Of a stretch of 64,000 bases of DNA, positions 12,620-24,003 are shown one piece after another. The stretch lies in assembly GCA_036785705.1 (NCBI GenBank), contig JAWUZG010000018.1, positions 6,235,501 to 6,299,500 of the forward strand, given 5' to 3'. The notes below the pieces were generated by a model. That model was not told the origin of the DNA. It saw nothing but the letters and a program-made list of their open reading frames with translations, and made no database searches. Each line of letters opens with the position of its first letter. The first letter of the stretch is position 1. A program made the translations under genes and the position numbers. Origin of the DNA: Acanthornis magna (Eukaryota; Chordata; Aves; Passeriformes; Acanthizidae).

Positions 12620-15600
12620 ATGGCGGCCGTGGCCCAGTGCGTGCGGGGTGCGCTGCGCCCGCGCCTGCCGCTGCTGAGCGTCGCGCTGAGGTGAGGGGGT
12701 CGCGCCGCGCTGCCCACCCGACACCTGACATTCGGGCCGGGGCCGCGCTCACCGCCGGGCCGGGAGGAGAGCGAGGCTCGGCCCGCCGCGCTGGGGTCCC
12801 AAGCCCCGGGGAGCGCCGTCCGACAGCCGAGACGGGCCGGGGACGTCCCCCATCCCCCGCCGCTCTTCGCTGCCTTCCCTTGCTCTTTGCCGGGAGAGCG
12901 GCCCGGCCCGGCCCGGCCCGGCACCGCGGGGAGCCTGGGGGACTCCAGGCCCGAGAGTCCGTGCGGCGGGCGGGGATCCGAGACCTTGTGTCACCGCGGT
13001 GCTGATCCCGCGGCCTCGGCCCGGTGGCTCAGCTCGCTCAGCCTTGGAAACGTCAGGAAGGGATGAAGAGGCATTATTTATGCAGGCAGGCCCGTGCTTG
13101 CCGCGGTGTTCGCCATAGAGCAGGGACAGGCGGCGCGGGGGGCGCCGCTCCAGCGGCCCAGCCCTGTTCTGCGGGTGTTTTCTGGGCGGCTGTTGCCGGC
13201 GATTGCATCACGGCTCCTGATAGTCACCGTGCTGAAAACGAGCCCCTTAGAAGTGCTGTGACTCTATAAACTGAATGTAGTGGACACTAAAAAGCGGATA
13301 TCTTGCAGCAGTTATTTTCTGCCACAGTTTAAGTGGCCGGAGATCTGTTGCTTCTTACGGAGGGTTCTGCACACAGTGTTCATAGGCCTAGAATTGTATG
13401 AATTTGTGCTCTGATGTGAGAACTTTGTGGACACTATATATCAAAGTGTCTGGAATGTCTAAAAAATGCTAGTATCTCGCAAAATAAGCCACAGAATAAT
13501 ATTGTCTAATATCTTACAAAATAACAATAATAATGTCCTTTTTTTTGCCTTAGAACATCTTCACGACTGCTTTGTGCAGCAACACAGCAGAAAAATACTG
13601 GCCAGAACTTGGAAGAGGACCAGAGTCAGAGCCAAAATGAGCAGAAGGTGGAACCCAGCTCTGCTGAAAAACTACTAGCTGAAGAAAAGGCCAAACTGGA
13701 AGAACAACTAAAAGAAGTTACTGTAAGTGCCTCTGGTTTATTAGGTTGCACACCTTACAAATTGTGTGCCCAAGAGCCTTCACTGTGGGTTCTCAGTGCA
13801 CAGTCTGGATACAGTTGTGTGACTCCTGTTTAGGTGAATAAAACTCACAATTTGATCATTTCTTTAAACTTAAGTTTACTTGTACTACAAGACTTGGGAT
13901 GCATCCCTAGTCCAAAATTAAGATTTTGGGTAGTTTCTTTCCAGTTTCTGGATGGAATCGGACCTTTTCCAGGCTGAAAATTTGTTACTGATTTTCACAT
14001 AGGTTTTGCTCAGTGGAGGATTAAATTTTGGGAGCCATGGAAGGGTGCGAGTATGTCTCTGGTGTGTGCATTTGTGTGTGTTAAGAGTAGACTTTACAGA
14101 AACAGCTGCCAGCTTTCCAAAGGTCAGAGTTAATGATGCTTAGTTTTTATACAGTAGTGTGTACTTATGCCACAGTTAGGAAGTTTCAAACCTTGTCTGT
14201 TGGAGAGCCCTTCGGACATGAGGCTGAAGTGTCACCACTCCTCTGTGTGGCCTTGTGTATTCACTCCCATGCGCAACTCCAGCAGAGGGTGAAGGATGCC
14301 CTGAGAGGTGCGAGGTGGGCATTAAAGCAAAGGCATTAATGAGTGCTTTATATAAAATATCTTTCTGGAGCATTTGAGACTTTGAGAGGTAGCCCAGAAC
14401 CTTCTATAGAACGAGCACCTATTGATCATACTTGGATTGAGTTTGCTTTCTGTTGCCCTTCCCAAAGGTCTGCAGGACAAATTTGAGATGTCATTTCATG
14501 TCTTTGTTTGCTGTTGGTTGCCTAATGCAGCTCCTCAGGCATCTTGTTGGCTATTTTTATTCAGTTTTGAGTTCTTCACTGGCATATGAAGGTCAGATAT
14601 ATTCAGGGTGGAAACCTACAATTCTGGGTTAGGTGGGCACTCAGCCTGAATTTTTATTAATTTTATTGAACTTTCCGTCTTTGTACATCTGCTGGTAAAT
14701 GGCCATATTTCTAGGAATAGACCAAAACTCAACCTAAACAACAGAGGAGTTAGACTTCATAGTTTGTAAAGGTGAGAAAACTGGAGGCACTCCAGTATGT
14801 GTGGAGAGGGAAGAGATGGCTTGAAAGTCATGGCTGGGTTGAATCTGATTTGCTGTAGTGTCAATGTACGTCATAGCTTATGAAGGATTTCTGAGAGCAC
14901 ACAGCAGAAAAAGCAGAAATACTGGGCTCATAGAGCTTGATAGATCTGTAGAGTGAAAAATTTCTTCCAGCTAATCTGTTGACAGATACTAAGAATGTGG
15001 AAAATCATCTGATTTCCTTTCCCTCATTTCTGTCTCTATAAAGTGAAGCAAACATTTGTCTTAGTAGGAGGGATGGTGTGATAATTGGCATGTTGTTTCA
15101 GATTACCCTAAATGGTGGATTTAGGCTATGACACTGTTTAAAATGCTGTTTTATACCAAATATGCTGGTGTGAATTATTATCAACTGCCCAATTAGGAGG
15201 AATAAAATCTCTTCTGTTACTGGTTTTTCTTCTTTAGGATAAGTACAAGCGTGCCTTGGCAGATGCAGAAAACGTGAGGCAAAGAAGCCAGAAACTGGTA
15301 GAAGAGGCAAAGTTATACGGTCAGTGGAGGCTCCTCTGGTGTTTACTCAGTAAGACCTGGGAAATGCAATGCCTGGAAAAATTAAGCTGACTGGCCTTGC
15401 AGTATTGACAAATTGTACTTCCCAGTGATTCTGACTACTTGGTTAAAAAATGCATTTGAGATGGAGAGGTTTGAACAATTCCTCAGTTTGCATAAGAATT
15501 GTGACCAATCTCCCCAGCCAAGGGCAAGACTTAAACTGCTGAAGTCAACAGCTTGACCATCTGGGGGTTTTTGTTTATTTGTTTTTGGGGGTGGTTTTTT

Positions 15601-17960
15601 ATATAGGGGTGTTTTTTTCTGTTTGTTTGGTTTTGGTTGGTTGGTTTTAGGGGGGTGTTGGTTTTGGTTTTTTGTTGTTGTTTGATTTGGGGGGTTTTTG
15701 TGGGTCTTTTTTTGTTTATTTTTTTGCTTTTAATGTTTATTTTGAATTTGGTTCTTTTTTTATTTTGGGGTATTTATTGTGGGATTTTTTTTAGCCTTTT
15801 ACATTTGAATAACTGTTCTGTTGAAGGCCATAGCTTCCAAATAGAAGTAATGCCTCTAAATGAATGGTTCCTTCGCAGTGCTAGGAGTGCTAGAAGCACG
15901 TCTTCCTTCAAGAGCCAGCCTAACATCTGATTTAACATTTCCAACACAAATCTGTAAAATAGAAGTTGTGTGCAAACACTGCAACAGAAGAGTGCTGTTT
16001 TATCCTGGTGTTTGATTGCCACTCTGCCCCGAAAAATGAGTTGCTCTTTTTCACCATACACCATACACACCTGTATAATTTAATTCTGAATACACAAATT
16101 CTAATTTCTGAATAGAGGGTCTTCAGTTCGTGTGTACTGTAAGAAAAAGCACATAGTACTCTTGCATTCTTTTTCATGTTTGAGTGCTTCATCCTGAGGT
16201 TGATTTGCAATAAGCATGGTTTCAATAATGTTCTAATTAGTGCAAAGGACTTTGAGTCATGTCTGAGCTCAGGGATCCTACAACGGAAATTAACTTATCT
16301 TGAAAACAAAATTACATATAATCTGTAAGTTTTATTGTTTGTGCATGGTTGTTCGTTCTGTTGAAGAAAGAGAAACTGATTTCTGAGACTTGCATAAATT
16401 CAGAGTTGCAGTCACAGATATTTGCAAATATAACTTATGCAATAAAAATTTGAACCAAACTGCCTTCTGAAGAGTTTGGTTATTTGGTTTGATCCAGATA
16501 ACTATATAGCTGGTCTGTCTATATTTGGTACAGTTCAGCCCCAAGCACAGCTCTAGTTTTTAGTTTAAAACCATGAAGGTTTTAATCAAGTTTTTGGAAC
16601 TACTTGGACATTGTTAGTTACTGTTCTGTTAAGAGCTTGAGTCTCTACAGAGTTGTGCAGTTGTTAGAGAGACCCTTTCCTGAGAACTAACTAACCCCAA
16701 CAGATCTTGTAAGGTGCTTCCATAATTGGGGGGGGGTTTTGTTTAAACCAAAGGCTTGTCCTCTGGTAATGGTCATATCACTTCTTGGTAAGAAAAAAAA
16801 AAACATCCAAAATGTGAGCTAGAATTAAAAAGTCTGTCTCTGGCTAAAAAAAAAACCAACCCAAAACCCAGTGCCATTTGTCCTTTGCTTACCTCTATGT
16901 AGAAATGTGTCATTTTATTGAAGTGTTTTGATTTTTCCTTGATTGCTAGAGCTTTAATTGAGATTAGTCCAGATTCTCTCAGTGTGAGCCAGAGAACAGC
17001 TTCAGGAGAAGGACTTGGATTAACTTGGAAATTGCTCAATATTTGCAAGGCACAGGTGCTGACTCTGTAAAGAGGTTTGTAGTGGCATGGAGAGGTGCGA
17101 ATTCTCTTCATTCAAGGAAGAATCCCTGTTCATCTCTTGGAATCCTCATCAGTCTGATTACATGCTTTGTCTTCTGCAAATATTTTTATCACATCAGGTT
17201 AAAGGGTAGGAATAGGGCAATGTAATGCTTTGAACTTTAGATGAATCCCAAGATGAGAGACATAAGGAAATTATATGAAGCCATCTGAAGGTTTTGGTAA
17301 CTTTGGTAAGAATTTTAACTGTTATTGTTAGGTCATTAGCATAACTTTTTAGGTCTTTTGAGTTGAAATAATATTTTGTTCCATAGAAGTAAAGAAGATG
17401 GTGTGGGTTTCAAGGTATCTGTAATAATTCTTTATTATCATCCAAAACTGGAAAGGACATTTTACCTCAAATGATGACAGTATCACATATCTTCTTAAAA
17501 GTGTAAGAGTACAGATTATTGCTGTAGGTTTTTGGGTTGTGAGGTTGGGGTTTTTTAACACTTGTTTCCCTCAGTGGTCTAAGCCCATTCTCTCCTCTTT
17601 TATACATTTTCAGGGATCCAGAGCTTCTGTAAGGACTTACTAGAAGTTGCAGACATTTTGGAGAAAGCAACAGAAAGCGTTCCAAAAGAAGAAATTAAGG
17701 ATGAAAATCCTCACTTGAAGAGCTTATATGAAGGTCTTGTTATGACAGAAGTACAGATTCAGAAAGTGTTTAAAAAGCATGGCCTGCTCAGACTGAACCC
17801 TGTTGGAGCCAAGTTCGATCCCTACGAACACGAAGCGCTGTTCCACACTCCGGTGGAAGGGCAGGAGCCTGGCACTATTGCGTTGGTATCCAAGATTGGC
17901 TATAAGCTGCACGGGCGCACGCTGCGGCCCGCCCTGGTGGGTGTTGTGAAAGACGCTTAG
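12620..17960 (+). CDS. GRPEL1: GrpE protein homolog 1, mitochondrial (four coding exons)
   Basis: Coding exons are 12620-12690, 13554-13722, 15238-15319 and 17614-17960 (stop TAG). They total 669 nt and encode 222 aa, close to the human protein of about 217. All junctions are GT-AG and keep frame. GRPEL1 is the matrix nucleotide exchange factor of mortalin (HSPA9), driving ADP release during TIM23 protein import and folding. Residues 1 to about 27 are arginine-rich and lack acidic residues, as expected of a mitochondrial presequence. Residues about 55-115 form the charged GrpE coiled coil (KLEEQLKEV...KRALADAENVRQRSQ). The C-terminal beta-wing carries the GrpE signature KFDPYEHEALFHTPVEG and GRTLRPALVGVV. 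The start codon is in good context (GCGCCATGG) inside the CpG island. The gene converges with TADA2B. Nothing appears damaged. Confidence 0.97.
12691..13553 (+). other. GRPEL1: GRPEL1 intron 1
   Basis: The intron begins GTGAGG and ends TTTTTTTTGCCTTAG. Its first 350-500 bp belong to the CpG island, and the rest is AT-rich. No other feature was recognised. Confidence 0.85.
13723..15237 (+). other. GRPEL1: GRPEL1 intron 2, nothing else seen
   Basis: GTAAGT donor and TTTTTCTTCTTTAG acceptor. About 1.5 kb of unique-looking sequence. No repeat or RNA gene was recognised. Confidence 0.8.
15563..15794 (+). repeat. G/T-only low-complexity tract in GRPEL1 intron 3
   Basis: About 230 bp in which the plus strand is almost entirely G and T. 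G runs of 4-6 alternate with T runs of up to eight, in motifs such as GGTTTTGGTTGGTTGGTTTT. The tract lies early in intron 3 (15320-17613) in the transcribed orientation, so the RNA would be G/U-rich. It generates a spurious 97-codon hydrophobic frame. The remainder of intron 3 is ordinary AT-rich sequence with a short G run near 16730. Confidence 0.8.
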
Positions 17961-17995
17961 CTGCTCAAGCTGAGAGTTTCAAATGCCATACAACT

Positions 17996-18515
17996 ATTAA
18001 ACAGCTGGATGGTTTTTCTCTTTACACCTTGCTTTCCTCGTTCCTCTGCTCCCTGAGAGGTTTAAATGAGTTGGTTGAGGTCTCCCAGTGAAAATGAAGT
18101 AACCGATGAAATTCTCCTGCTTAGTGGCCTTCAGCGTCGCTGTTCCATAAGCTCTTCTTCGGTGTGAACTACGAGAGTCATTAAGCCTTTTAATGCTTTA
18201 GATTAGATAATGTTTTTTACAAATATTGCTCCTGAGAAGGTGCATTAAATTGGAAAGAATGAAACGCTCACAAGAATTTCACAATTTCAAGTTTATCACC
18301 GTGTGTAGATTGAAAATCCAGATAGTGGTTTAAACACTTCCTTTGGTTTTGTAGAATCTCACATTGCAGAAGTGGGTGAAGTAGTACAAATAACCTGCTT
18401 TCTGCAAGCGCCCATCAGCTTTTACACACTGATGTGATAAATGCCATTTTGTCTATTCAGAAATAATCTCAACAACTGAAACTGAAACCTGTGTGAATTT
18501 TGAACTGTAAATAAA
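17996..18515 (+). promoter_or_regulatory. GRPEL1: GRPEL1 3'UTR with candidate polyadenylation signals
   Basis: ATTAAA occurs 36 nt after the stop (17996-18001), followed by a T-rich stretch. A canonical AATAAA lies at 18510-18515. Either could end the transcript; which one is used cannot be told from sequence. Beyond them no plus-strand gene is seen before TADA2B. Confidence 0.45.
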
Positions 18516-20360
18516 TGGCACTGGAGATCAGATATCTTTTGTAATTGTTCAGCCTTTTCGTCCTGTACTAACATTGACTCAAGAAAACCATCTAATACTT
18601 GTATGGCATTGAAGAACCAATAGAATTTATCCAATCTCTGGATTTTTAATTTAATGTTGTATAAATTCATTTAAACAATTTTGATAGTCTTGTAACTTCT
18701 AGCTTTGCAATCAGTTTGTTATGCAAACTGTAGTTACAACCCTGCTGGGAGGCAGAACACCCAAAGAAGTGAGTTCCTGAGAGTTTGGTATATGATTTCT
18801 TTTAGACTTCCATAAATAATTGCATGTAAGTGGCTCAAACAAAAATGTGAATTCAGTTTCATTTTCATTATTTCTTACATTGACACAGCTTGCATCTTAG
18901 GCTGCACCAGAACTTTTCCCCATGCAGCTCTTGCTATGTCTAAGTCCACCTGCTGCTCCCAATCCTGCAGAATCAGGCTAAAATACAATACATGATTAAC
19001 TGAATGTTTTGTCCTACATTTGTCTGGTCACCTGGATAGGAGGGGGTGGAACCTGCCAAATTACACAGCTGCCAAAGTATCCATCCTTTTGTATCCTCAA
19101 AGCCCATACTACAAACACACAGGACAGAATCTTCAAACTTAGGGAAGTTATTAGGCCCTGGTAAAAAGTAAGTACTTCTGAACTTTTTTACCATGTTTCT
19201 GGTTATCATAGATTAAGGAACTTCTTGCCTTAAAGTCAGGTATTGATTACATTTTTGTGGTTGAGGTGCAGAGTTGCCAAGAGCTTACTGAACACTAGAC
19301 CTACTCATGGTGAGAAGTGATTACTCTTCCTTAAGACATTTTTCCCAGTGCTGGTTTGCCTCATGGGAATTAAACAGTTAACTAGGAACAGCCTAAATGC
19401 ATACAGCTGTTTGGACATGAGTCATGTTAGTCATATTTAAGAACTCATTCTTTCTCAACTCTAAGAAAGAATGCTTCAGCTGGGTAGAGGAAGGAGAATA
19501 ATTTTTTGGTGTGTATGTGAAGACGACTATAATGTTAATTTTTTTAAACTAATCAAGTACAGGGAAAAAAATGCAAAGATAGAATTTAAAAATGCAGGGA
19601 AAGAAAGGGGATTCCCTATACTAAAGTTGAATTTGGAAGTAACTTCCCTCCATCTGGGTTTAAGAGCACGCTGTACCCATGTGGAATAGGATTGAAGAAA
19701 TGGTTTTGTGGCACTTTGATCAGGATCCGTTCTCAGCTGATGCCATAAAGGGACCAGGGTCCATTTTATATTCCTTTTAAGAACTGTCATGTGTTGTTTT
19801 GTCCCCTCCCAATAACTCTGGATCTAAAGTAAATGTAATAGTAACTTCCTTAGTATAGGAGTTTTTCCAATAGGGAGTTAAAACAAAGAGAACGCTTCTT
19901 CCCTAGCAGGTGAAGATTTTGTTCATGAGCTTCCCAGTGCCTCACACAAACTGTCATTTTTGGACTACATTACTTCATTGGGGATGTTCTTAAATTCCTG
20001 TTAAGTTCAGCACAAGGTTCATCTTTAAAGCTGGTAACTGAGTATCTCATCCAAGTGGTTTCTCTTCCCTGGCCTGCCCTCAGGGAGGCTTTGGCATGGA
20101 GGAGGTCAGTCTCTAGAGAGCTCCAATCACCTGTGCACTCTCCCATACCACAGGAAGGAGCAGTGAAGAAATTAAATAACAGAGGAAAGTAGTTCTGAAA
20201 TTTAAGCAGCCAACAAAGCTACCACCCGTACTAGCTATTTCATGAACACCATATTTCCACCCATCACATTTAGCTACAATGCATCTCCACATATTATTGC
20301 AAAGATTTAAGCCATTTTCCTCGTTGCCCAAGCTAGATTATTGTCAAATCAGTCATGGAA
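18516..20360. other. Gap between convergent GRPEL1 and TADA2B transcripts
   Basis: About 1.8 kb separates the likely GRPEL1 polyadenylation region from the most distal candidate TADA2B signal. Open frames are short and unconvincing, and no repeat was recognised. Confidence 0.5.
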
Positions 20361-20377
20361 AGAAACTTTAATACAAG

Positions 20378-23300
20378 TTTATTTACCAATACACAATGCA
20401 AAAATCTAGTAAAATGCTGTGTGCACAACATCAGTTAGGCTTTGTGTGATTTCAGCACAGGCATTTCTGTGTCTGGCACAGCTACACCAGTAAACTTCAA
20501 ACGAATGCAACATTCCCTTTAAGGAAGAAAGAAGCTGATGAGCTGAACATGCTCATGGGGTATTTTGCTTCACAGTACTTAACGTGTCATCACTTAAGAG
20601 TGACTGGGGCACATGCAAAAACATTTTGTGAGAAGAGCTAGTAAACCAGAAGGCCCATGAAGTCCGTTCCAACTGCAAAGGAATCAGGTGCAGAGGCTGC
20701 ACAAGAGAATAATGGCAGAGTGCTTAGTTTGTGTGAGTTCCAAGGCAGTTCATGGTCACAGACTAGTGCAAACCTACAACCACTGCTCCTACTGATTGCT
20801 GGGCCTGCCATGGAATGGGGCAGGAGGGGCTGGAGCCAGAATATTCTGCAGCATCCAAGCCCTGCGCTGGGCAGTACACACAGAATGGAGAGCGATGCTC
20901 CCTCCAACACAGCGCTGGGATGGGACACACACAGCACAGCCCCTACCCAGAGCACAAAATCAGTATTTTGAACAGCTTAGAGAGTGTTGCTTTGTCACAG
21001 GCTTACATCAATGCTGTTAAGACAGATACTATCATTAGTAATAACTTTAATTAGAAAAGTCAAGAGCATTAAGCATATAAAACACCTTGTCATTAGCAAC
21101 GTGAAGGCTGGGTTATTTGTACAGTACAGGAAGCACTTCCAGATCAACACAAGATACAAATCAAAAGAGCTCTTTGCCATCTCAGCCCCTTCACCACAGA
21201 AGAGAAGCAGCATAGCTGTAATAGGTTGCTGGATTAACATTAACTGCATCTCAACTTATAAGCAATCAAACAGAAAACCAGCAGCTCATAACAAAGGAAT
21301 GCTTAGACTAAATCAGTTCCATGTGAAATATGGAACAGCAGCATCCTCTAGTGCAAGTCACCTTTAAAATTAAAAGCATAGCTGACAATGAGACATTGCT
21401 TCTAGGGAAGCCCTTTCCAAGGGACTAGTATTTGCTAAAGCAAACATTTACCACCTTGAGTTAGCTTGCAAGTAAAAAATAAATATTGATATCCATATTG
21501 CATACATTAAAAATACTTTATTTTACATTCATTTTGATGTTCAATAAGTTACGTCTAGCACCAAAGAAACATTTTGGAGGGGTTGAGGAATTAAGAAGCT
21601 ACAAAGTGTAAATGTAGAATTCACTTCAACATTTAAATGACTCATTGGTGCCTAGATGTTTTCCTAAGTTATTGTTCAAATGGGCTTTATGCTATTGCTT
21701 CAGTTAAACTTAGATGTGCCAAAACAGTGGAGAAATATGAAAATCACAGATCTGAGGGGAAAAAAACCCAGAAGAACCAAAACCAAAACAATTCTCTTAA
21801 ACTCCCAGCTACATGCAGAATTGAGGCTTCAGAACACAACGTTATGGCAGTTAGGTAACAAGTTACAGGAAGAACCAAATTGCGTAACTAGAATGCTGAA
21901 AAGAAAGACTGAGCTTCTTCCCACAAGAGTAGGACAGAGAAAATAACCAAGGGTTTATACCTAATGAACTTGTGTGCTGCTTGTACATGCATACAGGGTG
22001 GAAGTGGTTATTAAAGCTACTCGGCACATTGCAGTTAGATCCACGGCTGCCAAGAAGACACAGTTTTGTCTCGAGTATGCCACAACAAACCACTTACAGA
22101 TAAGCCAAACAAAGTATTACATCCCAGAGGACATAGCCCTTACCTTTTTTGAAGGGACATAATATAAGCTCAAAAGAAAAAGGCACTAGAGTTTTGGGGT
22201 TTTGTTTAGAAATGCTGGCTTTGTAATTGTAACCCTTTTATTCTAAACTCACTGATAACACTATTTTGGTAATGCTGGATGTATTAAATGAAACTCAGTT
22301 CTGATCAGAATACCTCTGCCAAACTGTAGAATTAATACTCTCTAAGATTTTGTGATGTCCTCACTGACTACAGCCCAAAGCATCAGAGCAAGATGACACG
22401 TCCAGTTCTTGCACTCACACTGAAGCCAGTCAGGTTCCAACCTGCACTCCCGACCTGCCCAGCCAGCGTCCAGTCACAGCTTCCTGCTCCGGACATGACC
22501 AGCAGAGAGGCTCAGGCACAGATAACTCTGTGCCATCTTCCACGTGCCAATCACCCTTTTTTACTCATTTGGTTAAATACCAGCATGGGAATTTAAGGAT
22601 GAAATGGGCATGAAAATCTTTTTCTAATCCTCCTTCAACATCTTTCCCTTAATCAGTAGAACTTAGAAGAACCGTACTGGGGGTCTGGAATTAGCGTTTC
22701 CCACTGTTATATCCCAGCTAGTGCCCAGCTCCAGCACCACTCCAGGCTGTAGCTGTCAGAACTGGGAGGAGTTCCCTCCCAAGGTGCACTGTTCTTCTAC
22801 TTGTCAGTAAATTCAGATTCAATGTGCCTGGGCTGGTACATTTCAAGGTATGTGCAATTACAGCCCTACAGCGGCTGGATTGAGTGCTCCGAATTTAGGA
22901 ACACTTTGTGCATTTTGACCAAATCTCCATCAACTGTTATTTTTCTTTTTAAAGGCCAATCTCAGTGATCACACCCCATTTGAGAATCTTGCTCCCTTTC
23001 CCTGACTTCCCAACAAAATTCAGGAGGCAGCTATACCTCCTCAGCCCATATGAACTCAGCAGTTAAGATCCCAAAGGCAGAGGAGCGGGCTCCCCCAACA
23101 AGGAAAAACAGTGATTTTGCTGCCTTGAGGCTCCCATCTTCTACCAAACATCTCACTGCCTATTCTACCAAACCCCATTTATGGCCCAAATCAGGTACCT
23201 CACTGTAGCTGAGCCCTCCTCTGGAGCAGCGCACCACAGCTGCTGGGGATTCCTGACACTCCAGTACCAAGCAGGAAATGTCAAAGCTTCAGAGGGGTCT

Positions 23301-24003
23301 GTTTTAGGAAGCTCAAGTCAAAGCAATGCCCAGAGCAGCTGGGAGCTCTTCAAGAATCCCCCTCCACAGCACAAGTCCTGAAAGCATCTCACCTACCACA
23401 TTTCCTTCCTTCCTTCCACTCCCTGCCATGGCTCATCCCTGCTGTACTCTCAACAGGAACTCTCATCCTTGTGTCCCCATGCCTTGGCTGTAGTTACTAA
23501 GGAGAATGTTCCAAAAGCTTAGCAATGGTCACACAAGTCCCTGCTCACCTGCTCCTGAGCACAGGACTTTTGTAAGCTTCACTTTGCTGCCAGCATTATG
23601 CCAAAAAAACAAAACCAAAGGGTGAAGAAAGTTTCCAGCAAATGAAACTATCTCCTACCTTCAAAGAAAAGCAAGGATTACATGGATTTATCCAACAGTA
23701 CGGACTAAAGCAACTACTCTGGGACTACCGGACTTGAGTAAATTCACATGAAAAAATCTGTTCCAATAATGTACCAAAAGCAGTGAAATCAAATGCAGAA
23801 GTTTCCAAATTAATTACTTTCCATGATCCAAAGCAAAAGTCTATTTGAACTACCATGGATCATGATGACTGGGGGTTTATGTATTTGCTTTTTTGTGTTT
23901 TTGAGCGACATGGTTTCTGTATCTTTGGGGAGGAAAAGAAAAAATAACGGAGTCCTTGAGGCTGTAATGGGCCTCTGCTGTGTTTTTTCAGATCAGCTGA
24001 GTT
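20378..24003 (-). other. TADA2B: Probable TADA2B 3'UTR
   Basis: Downstream of the TADA2B stop on the minus strand there are AATAAA signals (TTTATT on the plus strand) at 21517-21522 and 20378-20383, so a 3'UTR of about 2.5 or 3.6 kb is possible. Open frames inside are short and on mixed strands, with no recognisable protein. No repeat was recognised. The extent is inferred from signals only. Confidence 0.45.

Noticed and set aside
12138..13005. Several open frames of 80-205 codons on both strands around the GRPEL1 promoter
   Set aside because: They lie in a CpG island where stop codons are rare, overlap each other, are arginine/proline/alanine-rich and one crosses the GRPEL1 splice donor.
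15637..15930. 97-codon very hydrophobic frame
   Set aside because: It is the translation of the G/T low-complexity tract (F, L, V, G, W only) inside a GRPEL1 intron, not a membrane protein.
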